A stretch of 64,000 nucleotides of DNA from Flavobacterium microcysteis (GCF_006385255.1 NZ_VFJE01000055.1:62001-126000); one strand, 5' to 3'. Shown: positions 8,683 through 17,429, counted from the stretch's first letter. Program-made: numbers and translations. Notes: generated from the sequence alone by a model not told the origin.

Positions 8683-8740
8683 AACCCTGCCAGAGTTTCA
8701 AACTCTGGCAGGGTTACGAGTTCAAAACTCTGGCAGGGTT
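8683..8740. repeat. Palindromic dispersed repeat (33-bp perfect palindrome plus extra arm)
   Basis: AACCCTGCCAGAGTTT and its exact reverse complement flank a single C at 8699, giving a perfect 16+1+16 palindrome at 8683-8715. A third copy of the right arm follows at 8725-8740. A related palindrome with the same CTGGCAGGGTTTCAAA core is at 35300-35347. The RNA would form a strong hairpin between the divergent dapD and methyltransferase genes. Confidence 0.9.
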
Positions 8741-8792
8741 GAGCAAAAGGTTATAACCATTTTACGTAAATTTGTAAAACACCTTATTTCAC

Positions 8793-9530
8793 ATGAAAGA
8801 CAATTTTTCAAACCAAGCTTCAGGATATTCTAAGTTCAGACCGTCTTATCCGCCAGAACTCATAGAACATGTCGTTTCTTTTACAGAATCGAGAGAAATG
8901 GCCTTGGATGTTGCGACAGGTAATGGACAAGTTGCCCAATTGCTATCCGAATATTTTGAAACGGTATATGCAACAGATATAAGTGAAAATCAATTGCTCC
9001 ATGCGAAACGGCAGCTAAATGTGATTTATAAAAAACTTCCTGCTGAAAAAACCGATTTCCATGACAAACAATTTGATCTAATCACTGTAGCCCAAGCGAT
9101 CCATTGGTTTGATTTTGACCAATTTTATGCTGAAGTGTATCGCATACTAAAACCCGACGGAATCTTTGCAATAATTGGTTATGGACTTTTCAAAACCAAT
9201 CCTGAATCAGATAAGATACTCTCTGATTTTTATTATAATATCGTAGGTCCATTTTGGGATACTGAACGAAAATACCTGGATGAAAATTACGAAACGATTC
9301 CTTTTCCGTTTAAGGAATTGGAAACGCTCCATTTCCAGAATAAATTTACATGGACTTTCGAGCAGCTTGTAGGTTATCTGGAAACATGGTCGGCAGTAGA
9401 ACATTACAAAGCGCATAACAACGAAAATCCAATCGATTTGATCCGTAAAGAATTAGAACTTTCATGGGAAGCAGGTAATAAAACGGTCGTTTTTCCGATG
9501 CTTTTGAGATTAGGAAAATTAAAAATGTAA
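8793..9530 (+). CDS. Class I SAM-dependent methyltransferase
   Basis: This 245-aa cytoplasmic protein has MALDVATGNGQVAQLL (SAM motif I), TDISENQL (motif II, acidic residue binding the ribose), DLITVAQAIHWFDFDQFYAEVYRILKPDGIFAI (post-I/III). The region resembles the Methyltransf_11 type, and AIHWFD is typical of a widespread family of small-molecule methyltransferases whose substrate is unknown. A TAAATTTG box at 8767-8774 lies 18 bases before the ATG. It is transcribed rightward, divergent from dapD. The next gene, a lipoprotein, starts 25 bases later. Confidence 0.88.
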   Translation: MKDNFSNQASGYSKFRPSYPPELIEHVVSFTESREMALDVATGNGQVAQLLSEYFETVYATDISENQLLHAKRQLNVIYKKLPAEKTDFHDKQFDLITVAQAIHWFDFDQFYAEVYRILKPDGIFAIIGYGLFKTNPESDKILSDFYYNIVGPFWDTERKYLDENYETIPFPFKELETLHFQNKFTWTFEQLVGYLETWSAVEHYKAHNNENPIDLIRKELELSWEAGNKTVVFPMLLRLGKLKM

Positions 9531-9555
9531 TTTTGGACAATCTAATTTTTGATTT

Positions 9556-10137
9556 ATGAAAATATTGATTCCGTTGTTATTGGTGTTTTTGACAATTTCT
9601 TGTAATAAACAGGAAAAGAAGACTTTATCTGAGTATCAAAAAAATATTAATAAAAAAATAACCCAAAACAAGCCCTTTTTTGATTTTGATGAAGTTGTAC
9701 ATTATCAGATTCAGGATCCTTCAAACGATTATTATGACTCTGAAGTAGCAGATACTGTACCTACAAAAAAAAGACTTCTGTTTATGTTATTGCGTTATCC
9801 TTGCCCTGTAACCCAGGAAGAAAAAAAAGGGTTTAAAGAAGCCTTGGAGTTTGCTGATAAAGAAGAATATAAAATAAATCCTAAGTACAATAAAGAATTA
9901 AACTGGGTTTTCTCAGAGAAAAAGTGTGATAATATATGGGAATATGCTTGTGCGCCAACATATAGGGACATCTTTATTTTTAAAAAGAATAAAGAAGAAA
10001 TTGGGATAGCAAAAATTTGTTTTGAATGTCAATTGTACAGTATTTCAAATAAAGATGCTAATACAAGGTGTTTTAATATGAATGGGGAATTAGACAGGCT
10101 TAGTAAAATAATCTTAGAGAATAAAAAAAATAAATAA
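9556..10137 (+). CDS. Lipoprotein of unknown function
   Basis: The 193-aa protein starts MKILIPLLLVFLTISC, a lipoprotein signal with the modified Cys at residue 16. The rest is charged and Lys-rich, with several Cys residues (RYPCPV, EKKCDNIWEYACAP, KICFECQLYS, NTRCFN) that could form disulfides in the periplasm. I do not recognise a family. ruvX begins four bases after its stop, so the two may be co-transcribed even though no functional link is apparent. Confidence 0.75.
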   Translation: MKILIPLLLVFLTISCNKQEKKTLSEYQKNINKKITQNKPFFDFDEVVHYQIQDPSNDYYDSEVADTVPTKKRLLFMLLRYPCPVTQEEKKGFKEALEFADKEEYKINPKYNKELNWVFSEKKCDNIWEYACAPTYRDIFIFKKNKEEIGIAKICFECQLYSISNKDANTRCFNMNGELDRLSKIILENKKNK

Positions 10138-10141
10138 AAAA

Positions 10142-10558
10142 ATGCCAAGAATACTAGCTATAGACTACGGATTAAAACGAACCGGAATTGCCGTTACAGA
10201 CGAGATGCAGATTATTGCATCGGGACTCACGACAATTCCCTCAGAAACAGCTATTACTTTTCTTAAAGATTATTTTGCAAAAGAGAAAGTAGAAAGAGTT
10301 TTGATTGGTGAGCCCAAACAGATGGATTATACGCCATCTGAAAGTGCAAAACTGATCGAAGCTTTTGTGGAAAAATTTAAAAATAATTTTCCAGACCTGC
10401 CATTTGAGAGGGTTGATGAACGTTTTACATCAAAAATGGCATTCCAGACCATGATTGATAGTGGGTTGAAAAAGAAACAACGTCAAAATAAAGCGCTGAT
10501 TGATGAGATTTCGGCAACAATAATGCTTCAGGATTACTTATCCAGAAAAAATTTCTAA
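10142..10558 (+). CDS. ruvX: Holliday junction resolvase-like protein RuvX/YqgF
   Basis: The 138-aa protein begins MPRILAIDYGLKRTGIAVTDE, the RNase H-like DxGxxRxGxA motif with the catalytic Asp. It has VLIGEPKQMD and, near the end, FERVDERFTSKMA, the DER(F/L)T(S/T) motif, plus a final acidic I.DEISATIMLQDYL. Members are essential in many bacteria and have been linked to pre-16S rRNA 5' maturation. It starts four bases after the lipoprotein gene. The family call is firm. The resolvase role is the older assignment. Confidence 0.94.
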   Translation: MPRILAIDYGLKRTGIAVTDEMQIIASGLTTIPSETAITFLKDYFAKEKVERVLIGEPKQMDYTPSESAKLIEAFVEKFKNNFPDLPFERVDERFTSKMAFQTMIDSGLKKKQRQNKALIDEISATIMLQDYLSRKNF

Positions 10559-10638
10559 GTTTTATTTTTATTTTGTCAAAAAAACTTTTTGCAATTTAAA
10601 ATTGATATAAATAACAAAGTTTTTTGCTTCTTTCAAAG

Positions 10639-10646
10639 TATCTTTG
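10639..10646 (+). promoter_or_regulatory. -7 promoter box of mqo (decides the start codon)
   Basis: TATCTTTG matches TAnnTTTG. It overlaps a possible upstream TTG start (10644), so that codon cannot be in the transcript. This supports the ATG at 10665 as the real start, with a leader of about 10 bases. Confidence 0.6.
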
Positions 10647-10664
10647 CACGACAAAATTTTTGTG

Positions 10665-12164
10665 ATGGCAACTACAACTTTACAAACTGAAACGGATGTG
10701 GTTCTAATCGGCGCAGGAATCATGAGCGCCACTTTAGGTCTTTTGCTTAAAGAACTGAATCCCAGTATTAAAATTGAAATTTATGAAAGGCTCGATATGG
10801 CAGCAGCCGAAAGTTCTGATGCATGGAATAATGCTGGAACGGGACACTCTGCATTTTGTGAGCTGAACTATACTCCAGAACTTCCAAATGGAGAAATTGA
10901 TACTAAGAAGGCGGTAAAAATTGCCGAATCTTTTGAGGTCTCAAAACAATTTTGGGCGTATCTGATTGAGAAAAAACTGATTTCCAATCCTGAAAATTTT
11001 ATCAAGAGCATTCCACACATGAGTTTTGTTTGGGGCGAAGAAAATGTGGATTTCTTGAAAAAAAGATACGATGCACTTCAACAATTCGGGCTTTTCAAAG
11101 GTATGGAGTATTCTGAAGACAAAGATAAAATACGTTCTTGGATGCCATTAGTAATGGAAGGCAGGAGTCCGAAATCTTTGATAGCCGCTACTTTCATGAA
11201 AATTGGAACGGATGTGAATTTTGGTGAACTGACACGAAACATTTTTAATTATCTTAAAATCTTAGATGGTGTAAGCATGAAATTTCACCATGAAGTGAAA
11301 AGCCTGAAAAAGGGAGAAGATGGCAGATGGCTGATAAAAGTCAAAGATTTAGAAACAGGAGATAAATCTAAAAGTTCTACACGATTTGTTTTTATCGGAG
11401 CCGGTGGCGGTTCATTGCCATTGTTGGAAAAAGCAGGTATTCCGGAAGGTGACGGTTTTGGCGGTTTTCCGGTTAGCGGACAATGGTTGAAATGCGTCAA
11501 TGAAGATATAATCGCAAAGCATAATGCCAAAGTATATGGCAAGGCCTCTGTAGGCGCTCCGCCAATGTCGGTGCCACATATTGATTCACGAATGATTGAT
11601 GGTAAAAAAGCCTTATTGTTTGGGCCTTATGCCGGGTTTTCAACTAAGTTTTTGAAAAACGGTTCGTATTTGGATTTGCCACTTTCTATAAAACCGAATA
11701 ACCTGATTCCGATGCTTTCAGCCGGATTTCATAACCTACCATTGACAAAATACCTGATTGATCAGGTGCGTCAGTCTCCGGAAGACAGGCTTGAAGCACT
11801 AAAAGAATATCTTCCTGATGCAAAGATGGAAGACTGGGTTTTAGAAACTGCCGGACAGCGAGTTCAAGTTATCAAAAAAGGCGAGAATGGAGGAGGAGTA
11901 TTGGAATTTGGAACAGAAGTCGTGACAGCAGGCGATGGCTCGTTGGCTGTTTTATTAGGGGCATCACCAGGAGCTTCAACAGCCGTTTCAATTATGCTTG
12001 ACTTGATTCAAAGATGTTTTTCTGAACATGAAAAGTCAACAGCATGGCGAGAAAAATTAAAGGAAATGGTTCCATCTTATGGAATTTCATTAAACGATAA
12101 TGAAACTTTACTTCATGAAGTTAGAGAGCACTCTGCGAAAGTCTTAAAATTAGATACGCTATAA
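10665..12164 (+). CDS. mqo: Malate:quinone oxidoreductase
   Basis: The protein is 499 aa from the ATG at 10665. A 7-codon longer reading begins at TTG, but it overlaps the -7 box. It has a Rossmann FAD motif (VVLIGAGIMSATLGLLL), the MQO block AAESSDAWNNAGTGHSAFCELNYTP, and a C-terminal GDGSLAVLLGASPGASTAVSIMLDL. This is the membrane-associated FAD enzyme oxidising malate to oxaloacetate and passing electrons to menaquinone, replacing NAD-linked malate dehydrogenase in the TCA cycle. It is a single gene ended by the hairpin at 12186-12218. Confidence 0.97.
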   Translation: MATTTLQTETDVVLIGAGIMSATLGLLLKELNPSIKIEIYERLDMAAAESSDAWNNAGTGHSAFCELNYTPELPNGEIDTKKAVKIAESFEVSKQFWAYLIEKKLISNPENFIKSIPHMSFVWGEENVDFLKKRYDALQQFGLFKGMEYSEDKDKIRSWMPLVMEGRSPKSLIAATFMKIGTDVNFGELTRNIFNYLKILDGVSMKFHHEVKSLKKGEDGRWLIKVKDLETGDKSKSSTRFVFIGAGGGSLPLLEKAGIPEGDGFGGFPVSGQWLKCVNEDIIAKHNAKVYGKASVGAPPMSVPHIDSRMIDGKKALLFGPYAGFSTKFLKNGSYLDLPLSIKPNNLIPMLSAGFHNLPLTKYLIDQVRQSPEDRLEALKEYLPDAKMEDWVLETAGQRVQVIKKGENGGGVLEFGTEVVTAGDGSLAVLLGASPGASTAVSIMLDLIQRCFSEHEKSTAWREKLKEMVPSYGISLNDNETLLHEVREHSAKVLKLDTL

Positions 12165-12185
12165 AAGAGTAATAATGAAATATAT

Positions 12186-12218
12186 AAAAGCCTGAAATCT
12201 GTTGATTTCGGGCTTTTT
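12186..12218. terminator. Bidirectional terminator between mqo and the FUSC gene
   Basis: The stem AAAAGCCTGAAATC pairs with GATTTCGGGCTTTT around a TGTT loop, with A-rich and T-rich flanks on each side, so it can stop both convergent transcripts. It overlaps the stop codon of the FUSC gene (12217-12219). Confidence 0.85.
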
Positions 12219-14439
12219 ATTTGGTCTGATTCAGCAATTTTGCTGCTTTTACAATACTTTCCGAAAGATTTGTCAGCCATACCAGTTGTTCGATAACTAA
12301 TTGAGCTTCCTGCATTTTGAGTTGGTATTCGTCATCTTCAGAAAGATGTGCTTCTTTCAATTCTTTAGCACGCATATTTTTTAATTCTGTGAAACGCATA
12401 GCCAGATCTTCATTGGGTTCGGACTGGGCTAACGTACCAGAAAGTTCTAAGTCTGCAAAAGTGATGGCGTAATTCAGGTTTTTGGTTACAGTCTGAACCA
12501 CCACATTAAAAGCCTCCGAAGCTTTACTTGTTTTATGAGTCTGTATGTACGTTCCTAAAGAAGCCAATGAAGAAAGCAATGTGTGGTTCAAAACGGCAAG
12601 TTTATAAACCTGTTGTACTTGTTTCTGTTTGGATTTAGGCTCCTGACTCATACGCTGAAAAGAAGCCATCAGGTTTCCGACTTCAATAAAAGCATTTTTT
12701 CGAGCAATTCGATAGGATGTCGTTACTTCTCCTTTGTTGTTATAAAAAAGAGAAATCTCGTTAAGGTAATCGCGGTTGGCTTCTATGGATTTTTTGATAT
12801 AAATCGGCTGACTCATGAATTCCCATGATGGCCAGAAGAAATAATTTGCTAAAAAGGCAAGTCCGGCACCCACAACAGTATCCAGAATACGGTATTGGAT
12901 TACATCATTAATATTAGGCGTAATGATTCCATAAACAAAAACTACATAAATGGTTACGAAAGTAGCGCCTACTTTGTAATTTATGGAAGTAAAGGTAAAA
13001 CCTAAAATCATGGAGGTAATAGCCAGGGCACCAATGATGATGTGATTATGAACAACGAGCAATATGGCAAAAGCAATCAATCCGCCAGCTACAGTTCCTA
13101 TAATTCTATGGAAAGAACGCTCCTTGGTCAATCCGTAACCAGGTCGCATGATAACCACTATCGTCAACAGAATCCAATATACATTCTGGAAAGGAAAAAG
13201 ACTTCCCAACAAAAATGCAATCATAATCGTGGCTGTCAATCGCAATGAATGACGGAATATGGTTGACGAAAAACTCAGGTTTTCTCGAAATGTGCTCCAT
13301 GGATAATATTGAGGAGTCATTAATTTGTCCAGGTTCTTGTCTCTTCCTCTGTAATCGTTGCTATTGAAGTTAGGCATGAAGGCACGCTCAACAATTTTGA
13401 TCTTTTCAATCTGCTTTTCCGCATAATGCAACATATTGGAAAGCATCCAGACACCTTCAGATGCTTTTTCCTTTCCAAGCTCCTGTTCGTAAGCTAAAAT
13501 AACATTCTCCAACGCTTCAAGATCTTTTAGCAACGAATGCTTTGGAACGTATTTTTTGTGGTTTTCCAAACTCTTGAAAATAGCTTTCAATGTAGAAGCC
13601 AGATTATAAGCCAGGTTTTGATATGTCGCCAGTACTTTTGGATGGTCGGCAAATTTTTGATGAAGCTTACTATGGTCGAAAGAAGTTGACAATGCCAATT
13701 CCAGGATTTCCAATAAGGAAATAAAAACCAAGGTCAGCTTTCTAGTCTGGTCTGAAGTACCATTGGAATGGGTTCGATTCCGGATTAAAATTTCCCTAAG
13801 ATTTTCATGGATAGTATTCAGTTCTACCTGAAGATAGAGCTGTTTTTCAATAATTTTTTCACGAGGCGAATCAATTTTCCATAAGTCCCCACGCAGTTTC
13901 ATGTATTTTGAAGTAAGCCGCAAACATTCTGCAACCTGTAGTTCAATATATCGGTGCGGTCGGATATAATTAAATGTCAGAGAGATGAGAAGGTAAAACA
14001 GACCTCCAACAAGCATCAGTCCTGAATATTGGAGCATTTCCCAACCTTCGTGTATGTGGCCAAAAGCCAGACAGATAGACAACAGTGCGGAAAACGAAAC
14101 CTGTGTTGCCCGTTGACCATAAACCGAAATCATGGAAAAAAAGAAAATCATGGCCGCCATAGCAGGATACAATATCCAAGGCTGCGGATAGAGCAAATTA
14201 ACGACCAGATTGTTCCCGGCTACAATCAGAGCAGCTACTAAAATACCATTTATACGGTGTTTTCTATTGCTGGGAATATCGCTCGGATAGGTCAAAAAAG
14301 CACCTAATGCGATGTTAAAACCAATCTGAAAATTGCCTGTATATGAGAACAAAAGAACCGGAATAGCAGATGCCAAAGTCACTTTTAGTGCATTGGAAAA
14401 ATTGGTGCTGTCGGTAAAATTTCGGACTTTCTGAATCAT
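12217..14439 (-). CDS. FUSC/YccS-type inner-membrane protein
   Basis: The 740-aa protein has two hydrophobic bundles, about residues 15-165 (five or six spans) and about 400-530 (VYWILLTIVVIMRPGYGLTKERSFHRIIGTVAGG and following spans). Each bundle is followed by a long helical cytoplasmic part. The RPGYG(x)T..R..HR..GT..G signature belongs to the fusaric-acid-resistance/YccS family (FUSC-like). Relatives are proposed inner-membrane pumps, usually with periplasmic adaptors. No adaptor or outer-membrane partner lies next to it here, so the substrate is unknown. A minus-strand TATCTTTG box lies at 14457-14464, 17 bases before the ATG. Confidence 0.85.
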   Translation of the reverse strand: MIQKVRNFTDSTNFSNALKVTLASAIPVLLFSYTGNFQIGFNIALGAFLTYPSDIPSNRKHRINGILVAALIVAGNNLVVNLLYPQPWILYPAMAAMIFFFSMISVYGQRATQVSFSALLSICLAFGHIHEGWEMLQYSGLMLVGGLFYLLISLTFNYIRPHRYIELQVAECLRLTSKYMKLRGDLWKIDSPREKIIEKQLYLQVELNTIHENLREILIRNRTHSNGTSDQTRKLTLVFISLLEILELALSTSFDHSKLHQKFADHPKVLATYQNLAYNLASTLKAIFKSLENHKKYVPKHSLLKDLEALENVILAYEQELGKEKASEGVWMLSNMLHYAEKQIEKIKIVERAFMPNFNSNDYRGRDKNLDKLMTPQYYPWSTFRENLSFSSTIFRHSLRLTATIMIAFLLGSLFPFQNVYWILLTIVVIMRPGYGLTKERSFHRIIGTVAGGLIAFAILLVVHNHIIIGALAITSMILGFTFTSINYKVGATFVTIYVVFVYGIITPNINDVIQYRILDTVVGAGLAFLANYFFWPSWEFMSQPIYIKKSIEANRDYLNEISLFYNNKGEVTTSYRIARKNAFIEVGNLMASFQRMSQEPKSKQKQVQQVYKLAVLNHTLLSSLASLGTYIQTHKTSKASEAFNVVVQTVTKNLNYAITFADLELSGTLAQSEPNEDLAMRFTELKNMRAKELKEAHLSEDDEYQLKMQEAQLVIEQLVWLTNLSESIVKAAKLLNQTK

Positions 14440-14456
14440 CGTGAAGCGGTTACTAG

Positions 14457-14464
14457 CAAAGATA
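14457..14464 (-). promoter_or_regulatory. -7 promoter box of the FUSC gene
   Basis: TATCTTTG on the minus strand (CAAAGATA on plus) lies 17 bases upstream of the ATG at 14439 and matches the Bacteroidota -7 consensus exactly. Confidence 0.5.
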
Positions 14465-14553
14465 GGAATTGATAAACATTTTCGGAATTAAAAAAATAAA
14501 GATTTAACGCTTTTGATGTTATTAAAAGATTACTATCTGTGATCTTTTTTTAC

Positions 14554-14561
14554 TATTTTTG
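14554..14561 (+). promoter_or_regulatory. -7 promoter box of def
   Basis: TATTTTTG matches TAnnTTTG and lies 53 bases upstream of the def ATG. No clear TTTG is seen at the expected -33 spacing, so the call is moderate. Confidence 0.4.
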
Positions 14562-14614
14562 CCCACTGATTTTGCAGAGACTCTGCTAATTCTTTATAAT
14601 TCAATACGAAAGAA

Positions 14615-15202
14615 ATGATTTTACCAATTATAGGATATGGCGATCCGGTTTTAAGAAAAGTAGGTGAGGAAGTGCCGCAGGATTATCCAAACCTGAAGCA
14701 AACTATTGCAGATATGTATGAGACGATGTATAATGCCTATGGACTAGGTCTTGCAGCGCCTCAAGTAGGACTTAGCCTTCGTATGTTTGTTATTGATACG
14801 GAACCGTTTGGTGACGATGAAGATTTAAGTGAGGAGGAACGTGAAAAACTGAAAAACTTTAAGCGTGCTTTCATCAATCCAAAAATGCTTAAAGAAGAAG
14901 GTGAGGAATGGGGTTTTAACGAAGGTTGCCTGAGTATACCTGAAGTTCGTGAAGATGTTTATAGAAATGAAAGAATCACGATTGAATATTATGATGAAGA
15001 TTTCAATAAGAAGACAGAAGAATTTGACGGATTGATTGCCAGAGTAATTCAACATGAATATGACCATATTGAAGGAATTCTGTTCACGGATAAAATATCT
15101 TCATTGAAAAAACAGTTAATAAAGAAAAAACTTCAAAATATTATGGATGGAAAAACCAGACCGGATTATAAAATGAAGTTTATTGCCAAAAAAGGCAGAT
15201 AA
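14615..15202 (+). CDS. def: Peptide deformylase
   Basis: The 195-aa protein carries all three deformylase motifs: GLGLAAPQVG (motif 1), EGCLSIPE (motif 2, Cys metal ligand) and QHEYDHIEG (motif 3, HExxH with two His ligands and the catalytic Glu). It removes the N-formyl group from nascent proteins at the ribosome, using Fe(II) or a similar metal. An acidic insert between motifs 1 and 2 (GDDEDLSEEEREKLKNFKR) is typical of Bacteroidota enzymes. The DUF5606 gene follows after 40 bases, a common flavobacterial pairing. Confidence 0.97.
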   Translation: MILPIIGYGDPVLRKVGEEVPQDYPNLKQTIADMYETMYNAYGLGLAAPQVGLSLRMFVIDTEPFGDDEDLSEEEREKLKNFKRAFINPKMLKEEGEEWGFNEGCLSIPEVREDVYRNERITIEYYDEDFNKKTEEFDGLIARVIQHEYDHIEGILFTDKISSLKKQLIKKKLQNIMDGKTRPDYKMKFIAKKGR

Positions 15203-15242
15203 GGAGAACACAAATTAATTTCAATTATAAAATATATTTAAA

Positions 15243-15677
15243 ATGAATTTAGATAAAATATTAGCCATTTCTGGCAAGCCGGGACTTTACGCATTAAAAT
15301 TACAAACCCGTACTGGTTTTGTCGCTGAATCATTACTTGACGGAAAGAAAATTACTGTTGGTTTGAGAAGCAATGTGAGCCTGCTTTCAGAAATTTCTAT
15401 TTATACGTATGATCAGGAGAAACCGTTAGTTGAGGTAATGAGAGCTATCGCTGTAAAAGAAGATAACGGCCCAGCTTTATCACATAAAGAAGATAATGCT
15501 AAATTGGCTGCTTATTTCCTGGAAGTTTTACCAGATTACGATCAGGACAGAGTATATCCGTCGGATATTAAAAAAGTTTTGAACTGGTACAATATGCTTC
15601 AGGCAAAAGGATTGGTTTCAAAAGAAGCTCCGGTTCAAAAGGTTAAAGAAGAAGTGACAGAAGAAAATTCAAACTAA
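15243..15677 (+). CDS. DUF5606 family protein
   Basis: The 144-aa cytoplasmic protein starts MNLDKILAISGKPGLYALKLQTRTGFVAESLLDGKK. The ISGKPGLY start and the SLLDGKK segment are hallmarks of a Bacteroidota-only family listed as DUF5606. It typically lies directly after def, as here (40 bases). The first about 60 residues look like a small beta-rich domain and the C-terminus is a charged tail (KVKEEVTEEN). Function is unknown. The transcript ends at the hairpin 15694-15730. Confidence 0.85.
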   Translation: MNLDKILAISGKPGLYALKLQTRTGFVAESLLDGKKITVGLRSNVSLLSEISIYTYDQEKPLVEVMRAIAVKEDNGPALSHKEDNAKLAAYFLEVLPDYDQDRVYPSDIKKVLNWYNMLQAKGLVSKEAPVQKVKEEVTEENSN

Positions 15678-15693
15678 TTCTTCACTAAAAAAT

Positions 15694-15730
15694 AAAAAAA
15701 ACCTCGTTTAGCACTAAACGAGGTTTTTTT
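15694..15730. terminator. Bidirectional terminator after def-DUF5606
   Basis: ACCTCGTTTA pairs perfectly with TAAACGAGGT around GCAC, flanked by A7 and T7 runs. It separates the convergent DUF5606 and PepSY genes. Confidence 0.9.
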
Positions 15731-15733
15731 ATT

Positions 15734-16282
15734 TTAGCTCAATAAGAAGAGAAACAGTAGCGGAAACACTACGCCGGCTACGGCAAGTTTCAAACCTCTT
15801 TTCTTAAAAGTGAATTTTCCATAAGGTATCATCAAGGCTCCTGTAACGGCAATTACGATTAATGAAATACCAAAAATATCAGAATAGTAAATCCACCATT
15901 CCGAAGTGTTTTTATGCAATTTCATAGCATGACTGATGATAGGTGTTTTTTTGAAAGCAACTACTTCTCCTTTTCCGGTTTCCATATCGATTTCCACATC
16001 GTGGTTTTCAAAAGAAATCTTGAATGTTCCTTTTTTTACGGAATGGCGTCTGATCTTGTCGTCAATTCCAAGTTCTTTACCCAGCGATTCTGCATATTTT
16101 TCACTGATTAATTCTTCGGCAGGAAGTTTTACAGTTACAGCTTTGGTTTCGACAGTATATTTTTCAGGATGCCAGCTGTCTCTGTGGTTCATCAATATTC
16201 CAGAAAAGGCAAAAGAGATAATCAATCCGATGTAGAAATAGCCTAAGTCACGGTGCAGGCCTCTTATTTTTTGTTGCTTCAT
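15734..16282 (-). CDS. PepSY-associated membrane protein
   Basis: The 182-aa protein has a membrane span at residues 14-30 (YFYIGLIISFAFSGILMNH), a soluble loop of about 90 residues, then IYYSDIFGISLIVIAVTGALMIP and a final hydrophobic segment. The layout HRDLGYFY.G....F..SG..MNHRDSW, with a short PepSY-like beta loop and MKLHKNTSEWWIYYSD, matches small PepSY-TM proteins that accompany haem or siderophore metabolism in Bacteroidota. It is transcribed alone, with a minus-strand TATATTTG box at 16303-16310. Confidence 0.75.
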   Translation of the reverse strand: MKQQKIRGLHRDLGYFYIGLIISFAFSGILMNHRDSWHPEKYTVETKAVTVKLPAEELISEKYAESLGKELGIDDKIRRHSVKKGTFKISFENHDVEIDMETGKGEVVAFKKTPIISHAMKLHKNTSEWWIYYSDIFGISLIVIAVTGALMIPYGKFTFKKRGLKLAVAGVVFPLLFLFLLS

Positions 16283-16302
16283 GTTGTTTTTAAAAGATGC
16301 TG

Positions 16303-16310
16303 CAAATATA
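16303..16310 (-). promoter_or_regulatory. -7 promoter box of the PepSY gene
   Basis: TATATTTG on the minus strand (CAAATATA on plus) lies 21 bases before the ATG at 16282. Confidence 0.45.
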
Positions 16311-16337
16311 CTTCACTTTTTTCTAAGCAATAGGCAA

Positions 16338-16368
16338 AAAAAAGCCCCGCTTAGCGGGGCCTATGATT
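16338..16368. terminator. Terminator after the VOC-family gene
   Basis: GCCCCGC (16344-16350) pairs with GCGGGGC (16354-16360) around TTA, with A-rich DNA on the left, which gives a U-run on the minus strand. It ends the leftward VOC transcript that stops at 16371. Confidence 0.8.
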
Positions 16369-16370
16369 TT

Positions 16371-16802
16371 TTATTTCTGCTCATAATCATAATTTACCAT
16401 CCAAAGGATGCCAAATTTGTCGATGAACATACCAAAGAATGCACCCCAAAAGGTTTTTTCCATAGGCATGGTTACTTGTCCGCCATTAGAAAGGCCGTCG
16501 AAAAGCTTTTGAGCTTCCGCTTCGCTGTCCGTATTGATAGAAACTGAAAAATTAGTTCCTTTAATAGCTGGCTGCTGTCCAAAAGCCTCGCTTGTATCAC
16601 TTCCCATAAGTATTGTTTCTTTGCTGATTGGCAACGAAACGTGCATAATCAAATCTTCTGTTCCAGCTGGAAGTGGATGTTCAGAAGGCATGTCTTTAAA
16701 CTTTCCGATGAATGTAAATTCTCCGCCAAATACGGATTTGTAAAATTGGAATGCTGCTTCGCAGTCCCCATTAAAAGTAAGATAAGGATTTACTTGTGCC
16801 AT
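16371..16802 (-). CDS. VOC-family (PhnB/YjdN-like) protein
   Basis: The 143-aa protein starts MAQVNPYLTFNGDCEAAFQFYKSVFGGEF and contains LMHVSLPI, GFNFSVSINTDS-like (GTNFSVSINTD) and WGAFFGMFIDKFGILWMVNYD. This is the PhnB/3-demethylubiquinone-9-methyltransferase-like branch of the glyoxalase/VOC superfamily. The fold is a paired beta-alpha-beta-beta-beta unit that usually binds a metal in the cytoplasm. The substrate of this branch is generally unknown. A minus-strand TAAGTTTG box at 16835-16842 lies about 33 bases before the ATG. Confidence 0.88.
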   Translation of the reverse strand: MAQVNPYLTFNGDCEAAFQFYKSVFGGEFTFIGKFKDMPSEHPLPAGTEDLIMHVSLPISKETILMGSDTSEAFGQQPAIKGTNFSVSINTDSEAEAQKLFDGLSNGGQVTMPMEKTFWGAFFGMFIDKFGILWMVNYDYEQK

Positions 16803-16839
16803 TTTTAGATTGTTTTATTGTTTTTGTTCGTTAACAAAC

Positions 16840-17355
16840 TTACTGAACTTTTTTCATTGCGAATTGTTCCGATTTCGATTTTCCGTCTTTCATTCCAGAA
16901 ATTTCAGCTACGATACTGTCTTTTGTGATTTGGTTGTAGGTAATCTTGTTCGGATAATCATGTTTCGGATTTTCGAAAATAAGCTGTTTGTCAGAAGAAG
17001 CTGTCAGCGCAAATTCCACAGGTTTTTCATCATTTTGTCCTTTTACGGAGACTTCATAAATCAGTTGGTTTTCTTTCTGTCCTAATTTTACACTTTCAGA
17101 AAAAACGGTGTCTTTGCCAACGACAAAATACGTTTCTCCGTGAAAAACAGAGTCATTTTCTTTTGTCCATATTTCAGATAGATTACCTTCTTTGGTATTG
17201 TTTTCCCAACGACCCAAAAACCAATCGGCTTTTTTGATTTCGGCATAGGTTTTTGGTGCTGCTTCAACAGGAGGAAGTTTGGCGTCATGGGCTTCTTTGC
17301 AGGAAGTAATCCCGATGGCTGCCAAAACGGCTAGTACATAGATAGTTTTTTTCAT
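16840..17355 (-). CDS. DUF6265-like lipoprotein
   Basis: The 171-aa protein starts MKKTIYVLAVLAAIGITSC, a lipoprotein signal with Cys19. The mature part has WFLGRWENNTKEGNLSEIWTKENDSVFHGETYFVVGKDTVFSESVKL. This WxxGxW ... SEIWxxxND..FxGxxY pattern is seen in the DUF6265 family and resembles small lipocalin/FABP-like beta-barrels. It is predicted to sit in the periplasm or outer membrane. Its function is unknown. It is transcribed leftward, 74 bases from the AraC gene upstream. Confidence 0.75.
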   Translation of the reverse strand: MKKTIYVLAVLAAIGITSCKEAHDAKLPPVEAAPKTYAEIKKADWFLGRWENNTKEGNLSEIWTKENDSVFHGETYFVVGKDTVFSESVKLGQKENQLIYEVSVKGQNDEKPVEFALTASSDKQLIFENPKHDYPNKITYNQITKDSIVAEISGMKDGKSKSEQFAMKKVQ

Positions 17356-17429
17356 AATGATTGATTTAGTTTATTGAAAGCAAATATGAGATAATAATGA
17401 TTTATAAAAATTGTAAAAAAACGACTTAA

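Noticed and set aside
10644..10664. Upstream TTG start for mqo
   Set aside because: It overlaps the TATCTTTG promoter box, so it would not be transcribed; ATG at 10665 fits the family.
13042..13300. Two short ORFs inside the FUSC gene
   Set aside because: Alternate-frame shadows of a confidently coding gene.
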